A stretch of 64,000 bases of DNA from the NCBI RefSeq assembly GCF_000515395.1, contig NZ_KI911782.1, forward strand, positions 496,001 to 560,000, given 5' to 3'. The DNA comes from Jiangella gansuensis DSM 44835. GTDB taxonomy: Bacteria > Actinomycetota > Actinomycetes > Jiangellales > Jiangellaceae. Below the pieces are notes generated by a model. The model saw nothing but the letters and a program-made list of their open reading frames with translations. It ran no database searches and was not told where the DNA came from. Both the position numbers and the translations under genes were made by a program. Positions 42,384-52,987 of this stretch are shown piece by piece. How positions within the stretch are numbered: the first letter of the stretch is position 1; each line of letters starts with the position of its first letter.

Positions 42384-43763
42384 ATGGAGCATCTCGGCAC
42401 GTACGACACCATCGTGGTCGGAGCCGGAGTCACCGGCATCGTCGCGTCCGTCGCCGCAGCCCGGGCCGGCGCCCGCGTGCTGCTGGTGGAGAGCAGTGGG
42501 ATCCTCGGCGGCCTCATCACCGGTGGGCGCCTCACCAAGCCGACCGGCATCGTCCAACCCGGCGTGTACCTGGACCTGATCGAGCGGGCGGCTTCCTACG
42601 GAGGGGCCGACCCGAATGTCCAGGCCTCCCACTGGGGCACCTACAGCGGGGTGTTCGACACCGAGGTGATGCAGCGCGTCATCATCGAGACGCTGGAGGA
42701 GGCCGGGGTCGAGGTGATGCTGTTCGCTCATGTCACCGGCGCGCTACAAGAGGGCCACGTGATCCGCGGGGTCGAGCTGCACACCAAGGCGGGGCCGTAC
42801 CTGGCCACCGCCCCGACCGTGATCGACGCCAGCGGTGACGGCGACGTCGCGGCCCTGGCCGGCGTCAACTTCATGTACGGGCGTCCAGGCGACGGGCACG
42901 TCCAGCCCATGACCAGCTACTTCCGCATCTTGAACGTCCAGTTCTCGGAACTGGCTCAAGACTGCCTGGGCCACCCCGACGACATCCGTGAGCTGGTGAT
43001 CCCCGACGGCGCCGGCCGGGACAACGGCGACTACGTGCTGAAGTTCTACATGGCCGGATTCGAGCAGCGCATCGCGGACGCTCGTCGTGACGGCTTCGAG
43101 TGGATCATCCCCAAGTCACACCTGCACATGAAGGCGGGGCTCCTGCCCGGCGAGCTCAACGTGAACGCCACCCGCGTACAGGGCAATGCCCTCGAGCCCC
43201 GGACTCGTACCCGGGCGGCGATCGAGGTGCGGAAGCAGGCGTACTGCGCGTTCGACTTCCTGAAGCGTTACGTCCGCGGCATGGAGTCGGCCATCTTCCT
43301 CGACGTCGCGCCGGTTCTCGGAGTTCGCGAGACCCGCCGTATCGAGGGCGACTACGTGCTCACCGAGGACGACGTCCGTAAGCAGGCGCGGTTCCCCGAC
43401 GCCATCGGACTGTCGAACGCGCCGCTGGACATCCACGAGCCCGGCGGCGAAGGAGGCGCGATGATCGGCGTCGGCAGTGGCTACGGGATTCCCTACCGTT
43501 GCCTGCTGCCGCGCGGTGTCGAAGGCCTGCTGATCGCCGGCCGGTGCCTGTCGGTCGACGCGGGCGCGTTCGCTTCGACGCGCAACACGCCGGCCTGCGC
43601 GATCACCGCCCAGGCGGCCGGGGTTGCCGCTGCCGAATGCGCGCGCCGGAACGTCACACCGCGGGAGCTGCCGGCGCAGGTCGTCCAGGAGGCACTGACC
43701 GCGATCGGTGTCTCGCTGGGGAATCATGCATCCGATCGTGCCGTCGCCACCGTGACGTCGTGA
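42384..43763 (+). CDS. FAD-dependent oxidoreductase (FAD_oxidored family)
   Basis: A 459-residue flavoprotein, paralogous to 13124-14491. The N-terminus reads DTIVVGAGVTGIVASVAAARAG with ESSGILGGLITGG, the middle has VIDASGDGDVAALAG, and the C-terminus has GLLIAGRCLSVDAGAFASTR then ITAQAAGVAAAECARR. GAAAGAGG precedes ATG 42384. Regulation by a carboxylate-sensing GntR and pairing with an Nramp-like transporter suggest uptake and oxidation of one substrate; its identity is unknown. Confidence 0.86.
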   Translation: MEHLGTYDTIVVGAGVTGIVASVAAARAGARVLLVESSGILGGLITGGRLTKPTGIVQPGVYLDLIERAASYGGADPNVQASHWGTYSGVFDTEVMQRVIIETLEEAGVEVMLFAHVTGALQEGHVIRGVELHTKAGPYLATAPTVIDASGDGDVAALAGVNFMYGRPGDGHVQPMTSYFRILNVQFSELAQDCLGHPDDIRELVIPDGAGRDNGDYVLKFYMAGFEQRIADARRDGFEWIIPKSHLHMKAGLLPGELNVNATRVQGNALEPRTRTRAAIEVRKQAYCAFDFLKRYVRGMESAIFLDVAPVLGVRETRRIEGDYVLTEDDVRKQARFPDAIGLSNAPLDIHEPGGEGGAMIGVGSGYGIPYRCLLPRGVEGLLIAGRCLSVDAGAFASTRNTPACAITAQAAGVAAAECARRNVTPRELPAQVVQEALTAIGVSLGNHASDRAVATVTS

Positions 43764-43839
43764 GCGCCCGCTGCATCTCGTGGTGACGTCGCCGACGCTC
43801 GTCGCGGTCCGTCGCGGCACAAGCCCGCGGCCACGCCTG

Positions 43840-44573
<734 letters not shown>

Positions 44574-44582
<9 letters not shown>

Positions 44583-46346
44583 GAAGGTCGGGGCAAGCGG
44601 GTTCGCGACGGTGCCGACGGCGGAGATCACCGGGCGCTCGGCGTCGTCGACGTAGCCGCGCTCGAACAGCCGCAGCCGGTTGAGGCACAGCTTGGGGAAC
44701 GTGGGCGACTCGAGGTCGAAGAGCGCGAACCGGTCGCCCAGTTCACCGCGGAACCGCTGCTGATACGACGACAACACATCGCGCGCCGAACTCCAGAACG
44801 CCGTCTCCGGCACGCCCAGCCGGTCAGCCGCGATCTCCGCAAGGTAGCGGTACACGCAGATCAGCAGCCCGTTCTGCAGGTACTTGCGCAGCGTCTTCGC
44901 CTCCAGCGTGACGTCCGCCAGCGCCTCCCGGACGGACGACGGCAGCTCGGCGTGCTCGGGGATCCGCTCCGAGCAGATCGCCAGGTCGTCGACGAAGTCC
45001 TTGACGACCAGGCGCGTGGGTACGCCGGAGCGATGCACGATCATGCAGTTCTGCCCGTGCGGGGAGAACATCGCGCCGTACTGGTACAGCACGTGCAGCA
45101 GCGGCGGCAGGATCGCGGCGTGCAGCCGATCGACCCACTCCGCGGCGGACAGCCCGCTGCGGGCCACGAGTTCCGCCGCGAACGACCCGCCCTGCGGGTC
45201 CACGTGCAGCAGCGCCGCCAGCGACACCGCCTGTTCGCCGGGCTCCAGGTACGGCTGGACCGGCTCTCGCCAGATGGCGCCCAGCAGCTCTGTGTACTGG
45301 TACGGGACGCCGGGCAGCGCCTCGTACGCCGGGTGGGCGACACTGACGCCGGCCACCTCGCCGAGCAGGATCACCCCGGTCTCGCGCAGGAAAGCGTCGC
45401 CGTCGACCACCGACGCCAGCCACGAGGTCAGGGCCGGCGCCGCGAGCGTTCGCTCCCGTGGCAGCCCGCGATAGACCGACGTGTTGAGGATCGAGACCGG
45501 CAGCTTGAGGTACCTCCGCGATGGGTGATCGAGGTCGGTCATGGTGCGGATGGCCAGCTGCGGGCGGTACCGAGCGGGGCCCTCACCAAGGAACACCAGC
45601 GACCCGCGGGCCAGGTCCGCGGCGTGCAGCGGCACGATCCGGTGCGTCCACTGCCACGGGTGAACCGGCAGGTAGACGCAGGTGCCCGGGTCGAGGCCGC
45701 CGAGGTGGGCCCGGGCGCGCAGCCGATCCCAACCCGCCGGACCCACCTGCTCGCGCACGACGGTGTGGTGGTCCAGCCCGGGCACGGTCGCCACCTGCGC
45801 CACGGACGGATCGGCGGCCAACCAGAGCAGCCGCACGTCCTGGCCGGCTTCCGGCGGGTACGCCTCCAGGTCGCCGACGTCGAAGCCGACCCGCCCCTTG
45901 CTGGCGACGATCCACGGGTGACCGGTCAGCTGGCTCTCCACCAGCACCGGCTCCTGGTCGACGAACTCGGCGGTGGGACGCGCGGTGGCCAGGTGCAGCG
46001 CGTCGGAGAGCAACGTCGAGGACAGCTCCGCGATCGCGCCGGCGACGGTGGCCGCGTCGGCGTCGCGCAGCAGGTGCCGGAAGACGTCGACGGCGTCCGG
46101 CAGCGCCGCGTCACCGGATACGGCCAGCGACGACGGATCGACCCGCCACCAGCCCAGCTCTCTGCGGACCGCTCGTCCGGTCAGGAACCCCGGCGGCAGC
46201 TCGAGCCGCAGACTGCCGCCGTCGTCGACCGCCGGCGCGATGATCTCCTCGTACCAGAACTCGGTGAGCATCTTCGCGATCAGCTCGCGATTGGCCCGCT
46301 CCCAGTGGGAGGGCGTGAGGGCGGCCAGGATGGGACTGTCGTTCAT
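44574..46346 (-). CDS. IucC/RhbF-type NRPS-independent siderophore synthetase
   Basis: A 590-residue IucA/IucC family ligase. ATP and substrate motifs include HPWIVASKGRVGFDV, YLPVHPWQWTH, RTMTDLDHPSRRYLKLPVSILNTS and YGAMFSPHGQNCMIVHRSG with VVKDFVDD. It is expected to condense the second hydroxamate arm onto the citrate mono-amide. GAGGAGA precedes ATG 46346, 11 bases after the monooxygenase stop. Its closest named types are DesD and RhbF; the operon order argues for RhbF. Confidence 0.9.
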
Positions 46347-46357
46347 GCGGCTTCTCC

Positions 46358-47650
46358 TCAGCCCAGCTGGTCGGCGCCGAAGCGCTGGTAGACGGTGCGC
46401 TCCCGGACGGGGTAGACCTCGCGGCCGGTCAGCGCGTTGACGATGACGCTGTTGCGGTGTGCCCCGAGGCCGAGGTCGGGCGCTCCGACGCCGTGCGTGT
46501 GCAGCTCGGCGTTCTGGGCGTACAGCGTCGACGGCGCACCCGAGGCGAGCTCCAACCGGTAGTCGGCCGCGACCAGAGGCCGCCCGCGCTCGTCGCGCGC
46601 CAGCAGACCCGGCGCCACCGGCAGCGGGGCAGGCTCGTGTCCTGTCCCGAGCACCACGACGTCGGTGTCACGGGTGAACGTGCGGTCTTGGTCGCGGTGG
46701 TGCCAGGTGAGCCGCCAGCGCCGGCCCGGCCGCGGCGACGGTTCGATGGCGCGCAGCTCGCAGCCGCCGCCGTACGTGACCGGCGGGTCGTCGCGGTCGA
46801 TCGTCGCAGCGTAGAGAAGGTCGTAGATGCGTTCGCTGGTTTCGGCGGAGAGCCCCTTGTAGAGCAGATCCTGCCCGGCCCGGACGCGGTCGCGGACCTC
46901 CGGCGGCAGGCCGTGGAAGTACGCCGTGTACTCGGGCGTGAAGTGTTCGAGTCCGAGCTTCGAGTACTCCATCGGCAGGAACCCGCCCGAGCGGGTGAAC
47001 CAGTCCACCGTCAGGCCGCCGGGCAACCCGGTCTCCAGGAGGTCCGCCACGACCTCGCCGGCGCTCTGCCCGGACCCGACGACGGTGACGGCGCCCGCGG
47101 TCACCGCTTTCTCCCGGTAGGTCAGGTAGTCCGCGGTGTGGAAGACGGCGTCACCGACGACGTCGCGGGCGACGGCTGGCACCGACGGCCGGCTGCCCAC
47201 CCCGAACACGACCGAGCGGGCTCGATGCTCCTCGACGCCGTCGGACGTGCACACCCGCACCAGCCAGCGGCCGTCGCCCGCTGGCGTCACGGACTCCACG
47301 CGCGACCCGAACCGGCACGACGGCAGCGACTCGGCAACCCAGCGTGCGTAGGCGTCGAACTCCGCGCGCGGCACGTGGAACCGCTCGTAGAAGTAGAAGC
47401 GGTACAGCCGGCCGCGCTCGTGCAGGTAGTTCAGGAACGAGTACCGGCTGGTCGGGTCGGCAAGGGTCACCAGGTCGGCCAGGAACGGCACCTGAAGGGT
47501 CGTGCCGGGCAGCATCAGCCCGGGATGCCAGGAGAACCGGGGCGAAGCGTCGAAGAACCTCGCCTCGACGTCCGGCACCGGCGACAGCAACGCGGCCAGG
47601 CCGAGATTGAACGGTCCCAGCCCGACGCCGACGACGTCCAGCTCGCTCAC
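46358..47650 (-). CDS. N6-lysine/ornithine-type N-monooxygenase (RhbE-like)
   Basis: A 430-residue flavin N-hydroxylase. VVGVGLGPFNLGLAALL binds FAD, FSWHPGLMLPGTTLQVPFLADLV is the family substrate region, VVGSGQSAGEVVADLL binds NADPH, and VVLGTGHEPAPLP is the late D(x)3(L/F)ATGY-like motif. In this pathway it would hydroxylate 1,3-diaminopropane. GTG 47650 overlaps the acetyltransferase stop (GTGA). Confidence 0.9.
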   Translation of the reverse strand: MSELDVVGVGLGPFNLGLAALLSPVPDVEARFFDASPRFSWHPGLMLPGTTLQVPFLADLVTLADPTSRYSFLNYLHERGRLYRFYFYERFHVPRAEFDAYARWVAESLPSCRFGSRVESVTPAGDGRWLVRVCTSDGVEEHRARSVVFGVGSRPSVPAVARDVVGDAVFHTADYLTYREKAVTAGAVTVVGSGQSAGEVVADLLETGLPGGLTVDWFTRSGGFLPMEYSKLGLEHFTPEYTAYFHGLPPEVRDRVRAGQDLLYKGLSAETSERIYDLLYAATIDRDDPPVTYGGGCELRAIEPSPRPGRRWRLTWHHRDQDRTFTRDTDVVVLGTGHEPAPLPVAPGLLARDERGRPLVAADYRLELASGAPSTLYAQNAELHTHGVGAPDLGLGAHRNSVIVNALTGREVYPVRERTVYQRFGADQLG

Positions 47651-48291
47651 GATGCCTCCCCAGCCGCATGGCTGCGGGATCCGGGCTGCCCTGGCGTCCC
47701 GGATCCCGCAACCATCGGGTCCATGGACGCGGCGACGGCGGCCCGGTCGCCCGGCCAGCGCGCGTCGAACTCCGCTCGGGTGCAGGCGAGCACCGCGGCT
47801 CGCTTGTCCGGCAGGTCGGCCTCGCCCAGCGTCGTCAACCCCAGCCGGGCGCAGTAGGCGAGCATCCGGCCGTTGCGGACGTCCGGCTCGCAGACGGCCC
47901 GCGCGCCCCGGCCCAGCAGATACGCCAGCACCGCCCGGCCCATCAGCCGGGGCACCCCCGTGCCGAGCATCGACAGCGGCCCGGCCAGCAGGTGGAAGCC
48001 CACGTCGTCGGCGCGCGCCGGGTAGTACGCGGCCAGCGGGTCGTCCTGCACGCGGTAGGTCTCGACGTAGCCGAACGGGACTCCGTCGGCCGACACCACC
48101 CACGGCGCGAGGTGGGTGAGCCCGGCCAGGTAGTCGCGGATGGCCGGTAGCGGCTTGTCGAGCTGCCACCACGGGACGACGTGTGGCCGGTTCATCCAGT
48201 CGTGGACGAGCGCGGCGTCGGCGTCCGCCCGGGCTGGGGTGAACGTCAGCTCGACGGCGGCACCCGGGAGCGTCACGAACAACGCGCTCAT
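47647..48291 (-). CDS. GNAT N-acyltransferase (RhbD/IucB-like)
   Basis: A 214-residue acyltransferase of the siderophore group: VHDWMNRPHVVPWWQLDKPL, FGYVETYRVQDDPLAAYYPARADDVGFHLLAGP and the CoA-site region MLGTGVPRLMGRAVLAYLLGRGARAVCEPDVRN are diagnostic. It acylates the hydroxylamine to make the hydroxamate. ATG 48291 overlaps the upstream stop (ATGA). The C-terminal tail after SMDPM is unstructured. Confidence 0.9.
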   Translation of the reverse strand: MSALFVTLPGAAVELTFTPARADADAALVHDWMNRPHVVPWWQLDKPLPAIRDYLAGLTHLAPWVVSADGVPFGYVETYRVQDDPLAAYYPARADDVGFHLLAGPLSMLGTGVPRLMGRAVLAYLLGRGARAVCEPDVRNGRMLAYCARLGLTTLGEADLPDKRAAVLACTRAEFDARWPGDRAAVAASMDPMVAGSGTPGQPGSRSHAAGEAS

Positions 48292-50129
48292 GGGGCCACC
48301 CCCAGCAGCGGGTTGGGCAGCGTCACGTACACCGACTGGGTGGCGATGTCGCCGACCAGTTCGTCCATGTCGCGCGCCCGGGTGAGCAGGTTCGCCTTGC
48401 ACGGCCAGCGTTCGTCGTCGAGAAGCCGGTCCAGGAGCGTCGCCGGGTATCGCCCGCCGCGCCGGCGTTCCGATGTCAGCACCCGGCGCAGGTCCGCCAG
48501 CAGCAGCGACTCGTCGGCGCACGGGCCCAGCGCGTTCACCACACCGAGAGTCAGGTTGACGAACAGGTAGTAGACGAGCCGCTCGTCGGCCAGCGTCTCC
48601 GGGAAGATCGATTCGGTGGCTTCGCCCAGGCCGGGGACGACGGCGGTCAGGTCGCCGTGCGCCGCCTCGCGGTGGAAGTACCCCTGGCTGTCGCGGTACG
48701 CCCCGCGCACCGGCCAGCCGTCCTCCAACTCGACCAGCGTGTTCTGCTGGTGCGCCTCGAAGCACAGCCCGACGTCGAGGTACAGGCGGATCAGCGACCG
48801 GACGACGACGTCGCAGAACCGGCCGAACCACTCCCGGGCGACGTCGTCCTCGGCTCGGCCGGTCCGGGCCGCGATCGCCGCGACGATGGCCGACAGCCGG
48901 CTGCGTCCGCCGTACGGGTGGTCCTGGCACAGGGTGGTCAGCGCGGACACGTCCCGTGGCCCGCCGGTGCCCCACCGGTTCGACCTCAGCAGTACCGAGA
49001 AGCCGTTCAGGACGTCGTCGCCGCGGGTGACGGTGAGGTAGGCCGGGTCCTGGACGAGGACGAAGTCCGGCGCGGCCTGCGCGGTCCACTGCCCGACCAC
49101 GGTGCGCGCCAGCCGTGCGGACTCCACGGCGCGGTCCAGCTCCTTCGGCAGCGTGACCCGCATCGAGTTCGTGACCCGCACGTGCAGCGAGAACTTCAGC
49201 TGCCACGGCGACTCGGCCCGGTAGACGGTGCGGACGGACGTGGTGGGCAGGTACGGCGAGCCCCACTCTCCGAGGTCCACGACCGCGCCGCTGTCGAACA
49301 GGTCCGCGGTTTCCGGTGCGGTGGCCAGCCGGTCCGCCTCGTACGGGTGCGCCGGCAGCAGCATCCGGTCACCGCCGACGGCGCCGAGCGTGGCGTCCAG
49401 CGCGGCGGAGTCCACCGCGGGGTCCTCGCGCAGCAGCGCTTCGGCCAGGAGCGGCGCCGGGGTGTCCACCGCGCTGCCGTGCCGGATGAGGTCGGCGGAG
49501 ACGGCCAGCCAGCGCAGCGGGAACCGGCCGCCGGTCTCCGGGGAGTACCGCTGCCGTTCCGTGCCGCTCATCTCGCCGCGGCTCTTCGGGGTCGGGTGCA
49601 CCAGGTGCCCGAGCAGGAGTGCCTGTTCGGTCTCGCCGAAGGTCAGCGGCTCGGGCGACCAGAGCCGGTCGATGTCGCCGCCTCGGCGGGTCAGGTGGTC
49701 GGCGACCGCGGCGGCACTGTCGAGGACCCGGGTCAGCAGCGCTTCACCGCGGCCCGGTGCCTCGTCGAGCGTGTCGGCCAGCAGTACCGCCAGCGGCGCC
49801 AGCGCGATCGGCCGCGGCGCGGCGTCGCCGAGCTGGATCAGCGCCGGCAGCTCGAGCTGGTGCCGGAACGTCGCGGAGACACGCCGGACCCCGATCAGCA
49901 GGCGGCCGTTCCAGCGGGGCAGCGGCACGACGACGACCGGCTGATCGCCGCGGGTGTCCAGCGTCCAGCCGGGCAGCTCGCGCAGCCAGCAGGTGAGCAG
50001 CGCGTGCGCGCCGGCGTCGTCCGCGGCCTCCCGTGGCGACGGTTTCCGCGACTCCTGGAGAGTTATGCACCCTTCCGGAGCACTTTCAGCGTGCACAACT
50101 CTCCAGAAGTCGCGGGTGGGGGCGGTCAC
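48288..50129 (-). CDS. IucA/RhbC-type NRPS-independent siderophore synthetase
   Basis: A 613-residue IucA/IucC ligase. The body has LLPAHPYEADRL, LPTTSVRTVYRAESPWQLKFSLHVRVTNSMR and LCFEAHQQNTLVELEDGWP with RDSQGYF. It is expected to join the first N-acyl-N-hydroxy-diamine to citrate. GTG 50129 overlaps the decarboxylase stop. From about codon 6 to codon 28 the DNA is a 24-bp-arm palindrome encoding RDFWRVVHAESAPEGCITLQ, which looks like an inserted element. The family-like sequence starts only at REAADDAGAHALLTCWL. Confidence 0.88.
   Translation of the reverse strand: MTAPTRDFWRVVHAESAPEGCITLQESRKPSPREAADDAGAHALLTCWLRELPGWTLDTRGDQPVVVVPLPRWNGRLLIGVRRVSATFRHQLELPALIQLGDAAPRPIALAPLAVLLADTLDEAPGRGEALLTRVLDSAAAVADHLTRRGGDIDRLWSPEPLTFGETEQALLLGHLVHPTPKSRGEMSGTERQRYSPETGGRFPLRWLAVSADLIRHGSAVDTPAPLLAEALLREDPAVDSAALDATLGAVGGDRMLLPAHPYEADRLATAPETADLFDSGAVVDLGEWGSPYLPTTSVRTVYRAESPWQLKFSLHVRVTNSMRVTLPKELDRAVESARLARTVVGQWTAQAAPDFVLVQDPAYLTVTRGDDVLNGFSVLLRSNRWGTGGPRDVSALTTLCQDHPYGGRSRLSAIVAAIAARTGRAEDDVAREWFGRFCDVVVRSLIRLYLDVGLCFEAHQQNTLVELEDGWPVRGAYRDSQGYFHREAAHGDLTAVVPGLGEATESIFPETLADERLVYYLFVNLTLGVVNALGPCADESLLLADLRRVLTSERRRGGRYPATLLDRLLDDERWPCKANLLTRARDMDELVGDIATQSVYVTLPNPLLGVAP
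50047..50114 (-). repeat. 68-bp hairpin inside the 5' end of the siderophore synthetase gene
   Basis: The arms are 24 bases (50047-50070 and 50091-50114) around a 20-base loop. All 24 positions pair in RNA if two G-U wobbles are allowed. It lies 13 bases after the GTG start of the IucA-type gene. It is either an inserted palindromic element translated in frame or a control hairpin. Confidence 0.85.
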
Positions 50130-51574
50130 GCGGCCTCCTTGGCGGTGGTGACGACGGTGTCGAGCAGGGCGGCGATGTCGCCGGCCGTGGTCAGCGGATT
50201 CGTCAGGGTGAGCTTGAGCGCGACCCGTCCGCGGTGCCGGGTGCGGCCGACGACGGCGCGGCCGGACGCCAACAGGCGCCGCTGGACGGCCACGTTGAGC
50301 TCGTCCAGCCGGGCCTCGCCCAGCCCGGCCGCACGGCAGCGGAACAGCACCATCACCGTCTGCGGCGGCGCCAGCAGCTCCAGCTCCGGCCGGTCGGTGA
50401 CGGCGTCGCCGGCGGACGCGGCCAGGTCGACCAGGTGCTCGACCATCGCGGCCAGCCGGCGCCGCCCGGTCGCCCGCAGCGACACGAGGATCTTCAGCGC
50501 GTCGAACCGCCGCGACGTGTCCAGTGATCGGTCGACGAGGTTGAGCACGTCCGCGTCGTCGGTCCGGTTCAGGTAGTCGGCCGGTTCGCGCACGCTGCCC
50601 AGCAGCGCGGCGTCGCGGACCAGCAGCACGCTGGCGCCGATCGGTTGCCACCACAGCTTGTGCAGGTCGGCGGTGATCGAGTCGGCCCGCTCCAGACCGG
50701 TCAGAAGCGGCCGCAGCCGGTCGCTGAGCAGCAGCGCTGACCCGACCGCGGCGTCCACGTGGAACCACGCGCCGGCGTCCGCGGCCCGGTCGGCCAGGGC
50801 GTCGAGCGGATCGATCCCCCCGGTGTCGGTGGTGCCGGCCGTCCCGACGACGGCGATCGGCACGGCTCCGGTCTGCCGCAGCCCGTCCAGGCAGCGGTCC
50901 AGCGCGGGGACATCCATCCGGCCGGCGTCGTCGGTGGCCACCGCGACGACGGCGTCCCGGCCGAGGCCCAGCACGGCGGCCGCCTGCCGGACGCTGACAT
51001 GGGCCGCGGAGGAGGCGAGGATGCGCCACCGCGCGGCCACCGGCGGCAGCCCGTTGACGTTCGCGCCCCCGGCCGCGTGGTCGCGTGCGAGCAAGAGACC
51101 GAGCAGGTTCGACGCCGTCCCGCCGGCGGTCAGCACGCCCGACGCGGCGGCCGGCAGCCCCGCCAGCGTGCCCAGCCTGCTCACCAGCCGGTCCTCGACG
51201 TAGGTGGCGGCCGGCGCCTGGTCGAAGGAGTCCATCGACTGGTTGGTGACCGCGATGGCCAGCTCGGTCGCGGCCGCCGTCAGCAGCGTCGGCGGATGCA
51301 GGTGAGCCGCGCACCACGGATCGGTGACTCGGGCGCCGTTGGCCAGCACCTGCCGCCCGACGTCGGCCAGCACGTCGCGCAGCGGTTCGGCGTCGTCAGG
51401 CAGGGGTTCGACGGCGGCGGCCGCCGTTCGCAGCCCGGCCGGGTCCAGTGCCGGGAACGGCGGGCGGTCGTCGGTACCGGCCAGCACGTCCAGCACGTCC
51501 GCGACCGCCGCGCGCAGAGCGTCGTGCGAGGCGGCGCTGCCGTCGAGGAACAGCGGTGTGTCGTGGCCGGTCAC
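50126..51574 (-). CDS. PLP-dependent diaminobutyrate decarboxylase (RhbB-like)
   Basis: A 482-residue group II decarboxylase. PWCAAHLHPPTL, GVLTAGGTASNLLGLLLARD (phosphate and cofactor loop), AGAWFHVDAAVGSALLLS (cofactor Asp) and SITADLHKLWWQPIGAS (Schiff-base Lys) are all present. It is expected to convert L-2,4-diaminobutyrate to 1,3-diaminopropane. GTG 51574 overlaps the aminotransferase stop. Confidence 0.9.
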   Translation of the reverse strand: MTGHDTPLFLDGSAASHDALRAAVADVLDVLAGTDDRPPFPALDPAGLRTAAAAVEPLPDDAEPLRDVLADVGRQVLANGARVTDPWCAAHLHPPTLLTAAATELAIAVTNQSMDSFDQAPAATYVEDRLVSRLGTLAGLPAAASGVLTAGGTASNLLGLLLARDHAAGGANVNGLPPVAARWRILASSAAHVSVRQAAAVLGLGRDAVVAVATDDAGRMDVPALDRCLDGLRQTGAVPIAVVGTAGTTDTGGIDPLDALADRAADAGAWFHVDAAVGSALLLSDRLRPLLTGLERADSITADLHKLWWQPIGASVLLVRDAALLGSVREPADYLNRTDDADVLNLVDRSLDTSRRFDALKILVSLRATGRRRLAAMVEHLVDLAASAGDAVTDRPELELLAPPQTVMVLFRCRAAGLGEARLDELNVAVQRRLLASGRAVVGRTRHRGRVALKLTLTNPLTTAGDIAALLDTVVTTAKEAA

Positions 51575-52950
51575 CGCGGTTCGTCCCGGCTCGCCCGCAG
51601 CGCCGCGCCGAACGCGTCGACCACCCGGTCGACCTCCGCCGCGGTGATGATCAGGGGTGGCAGGAACCGCACGACGGCGTCATGCGTGCCGCCCACTTCC
51701 ACGATGACGCCGCGGTGCAGCATCTCCCGCTGCACCCGGCCGGCCAGCCAGCCGTCCGGCACCGGGACGCCGTCGGCGTCGATCACCTCCGGGTCGACCA
51801 GTTCGGCGCCGACCATCAGGCCGCGACCGCGCACGTGCCCGACCCGCGGGTCGTCGGACGCAACCGCCAGCAGGCCCTCGGTGAGCCGGCGGCCGACGTC
51901 GCGGGCGTGCTCGACCCACCCGGCCGTCGTGACCTCCCGGATCGTCGCCGCGCCGGCAGCCAGTGCCAGCGTCGAGCCGCGGAACGTGCCGGCGTGCGCG
52001 CCGGGCTGCCAGCCGTCCAGGGCACCCCGGTGGACGATGACCGCGAGCGGCAGCCCACCACCGATCGCCTTCGAGAGCACCAGGACGTCCGCCTCCAGGC
52101 CGACGGCCTCGCTGGCCCACAGGTCACCGGTGCGGCCGAGACCGGTCTGGACCTCGTCGGCGATCAGCACGGTCCCCGCCGCCCGGGTGGCCCGGCGGAC
52201 GGTGCCGGCGAACGCCGCCGGCATCGGGTGCACGCCGCCCTCGCCCTGCACCGGCTCGGCGATGACCGCGGCCGGCGCGGCGATCCCGCTGAGGTCGTCG
52301 GCCAGCGCCCACTCGACGACTCTGCCGGCCATGCCCGCGGCGTCGTGCAGGCCGAACGGCGAACGGAACGCCGTCGGGAACGGCAGGTGGTGCACGTCCG
52401 GCAGCAGCGTGCCCAGCGGCTCCTTCGCCGAGCGGCGGCCGGTGAGCGCCAGCGTGCCCTGGGTCATGCCGTGGTAGGCGCCGCCGAAGGCGAGCACCCC
52501 GGACCGCCCGGTCGAGGTGCGGGCCAGTTTGACCGCGGCCTCGACGGCGTCGGCGCCGCTCGGGCCGCAGAACAGGATGCGCCCGTCGCGCAGGTGTTGC
52601 GGCAGTACTTCGAACAGCTGGGTGACGAAGCCGTCGCGGACCGGCGTCGGCAGGTCCAGCGTCGACAGGGGCGCACCGGAGTCGAGAGCGTCCCGGATCG
52701 CCTGCACCACCACCGGATGGTTGTGGCCGAGGGCCAGCGCACCGGCGCCGGCCAGGCAGTCGAGGTAGGCGTTGCCCTGCCGGTCGCGGACCGTGCACCC
52801 GCGTGCCTCGACCAGGGCGATGGGCAGCCGCCGGGGATAGGAACGGGCCGACGACTCCCGGCGGCGTTGCCGTTCGAGCAGCTCGTCGTGGGGTTCGGTC
52901 GTTCCGGTTGCTGGTGGATCGGCGAGCTTGACACCCTCGTGGTACGCCAC
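51571..52950 (-). CDS. Diaminobutyrate-2-oxoglutarate aminotransferase (RhbA-like)
   Basis: A 459-residue class III aminotransferase. FCGPSGADAVEAAVKLAR, FGGAYHGMTQGTLALTG, EPVQGEGGVHPMP, LIADEVQTGLGRTG and VLSKAIGGGLPLAVI (PLP Lys) are present. The N-terminal RRRESSARSYPRRLPIAL is typical of the diaminobutyrate branch. It makes L-2,4-diaminobutyrate from aspartate semialdehyde and glutamate. The start is GTG 52950. It is the first gene of the six-gene operon, 37 bases after an iron box. Confidence 0.9.
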   Translation of the reverse strand: MAYHEGVKLADPPATGTTEPHDELLERQRRRESSARSYPRRLPIALVEARGCTVRDRQGNAYLDCLAGAGALALGHNHPVVVQAIRDALDSGAPLSTLDLPTPVRDGFVTQLFEVLPQHLRDGRILFCGPSGADAVEAAVKLARTSTGRSGVLAFGGAYHGMTQGTLALTGRRSAKEPLGTLLPDVHHLPFPTAFRSPFGLHDAAGMAGRVVEWALADDLSGIAAPAAVIAEPVQGEGGVHPMPAAFAGTVRRATRAAGTVLIADEVQTGLGRTGDLWASEAVGLEADVLVLSKAIGGGLPLAVIVHRGALDGWQPGAHAGTFRGSTLALAAGAATIREVTTAGWVEHARDVGRRLTEGLLAVASDDPRVGHVRGRGLMVGAELVDPEVIDADGVPVPDGWLAGRVQREMLHRGVIVEVGGTHDAVVRFLPPLIITAAEVDRVVDAFGAALRASRDEPR

Positions 52951-52987
52951 GGGCGCGGTCCTTTCACGGAGAATGATCTGCAGTCAA

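Noticed and set aside
50130-51317. N-terminal extension of the IucA-type synthetase to 1009 residues
   Set aside because: The extension overlaps the decarboxylase gene in another frame and lacks family similarity; GTG 50129 is the coupled start.
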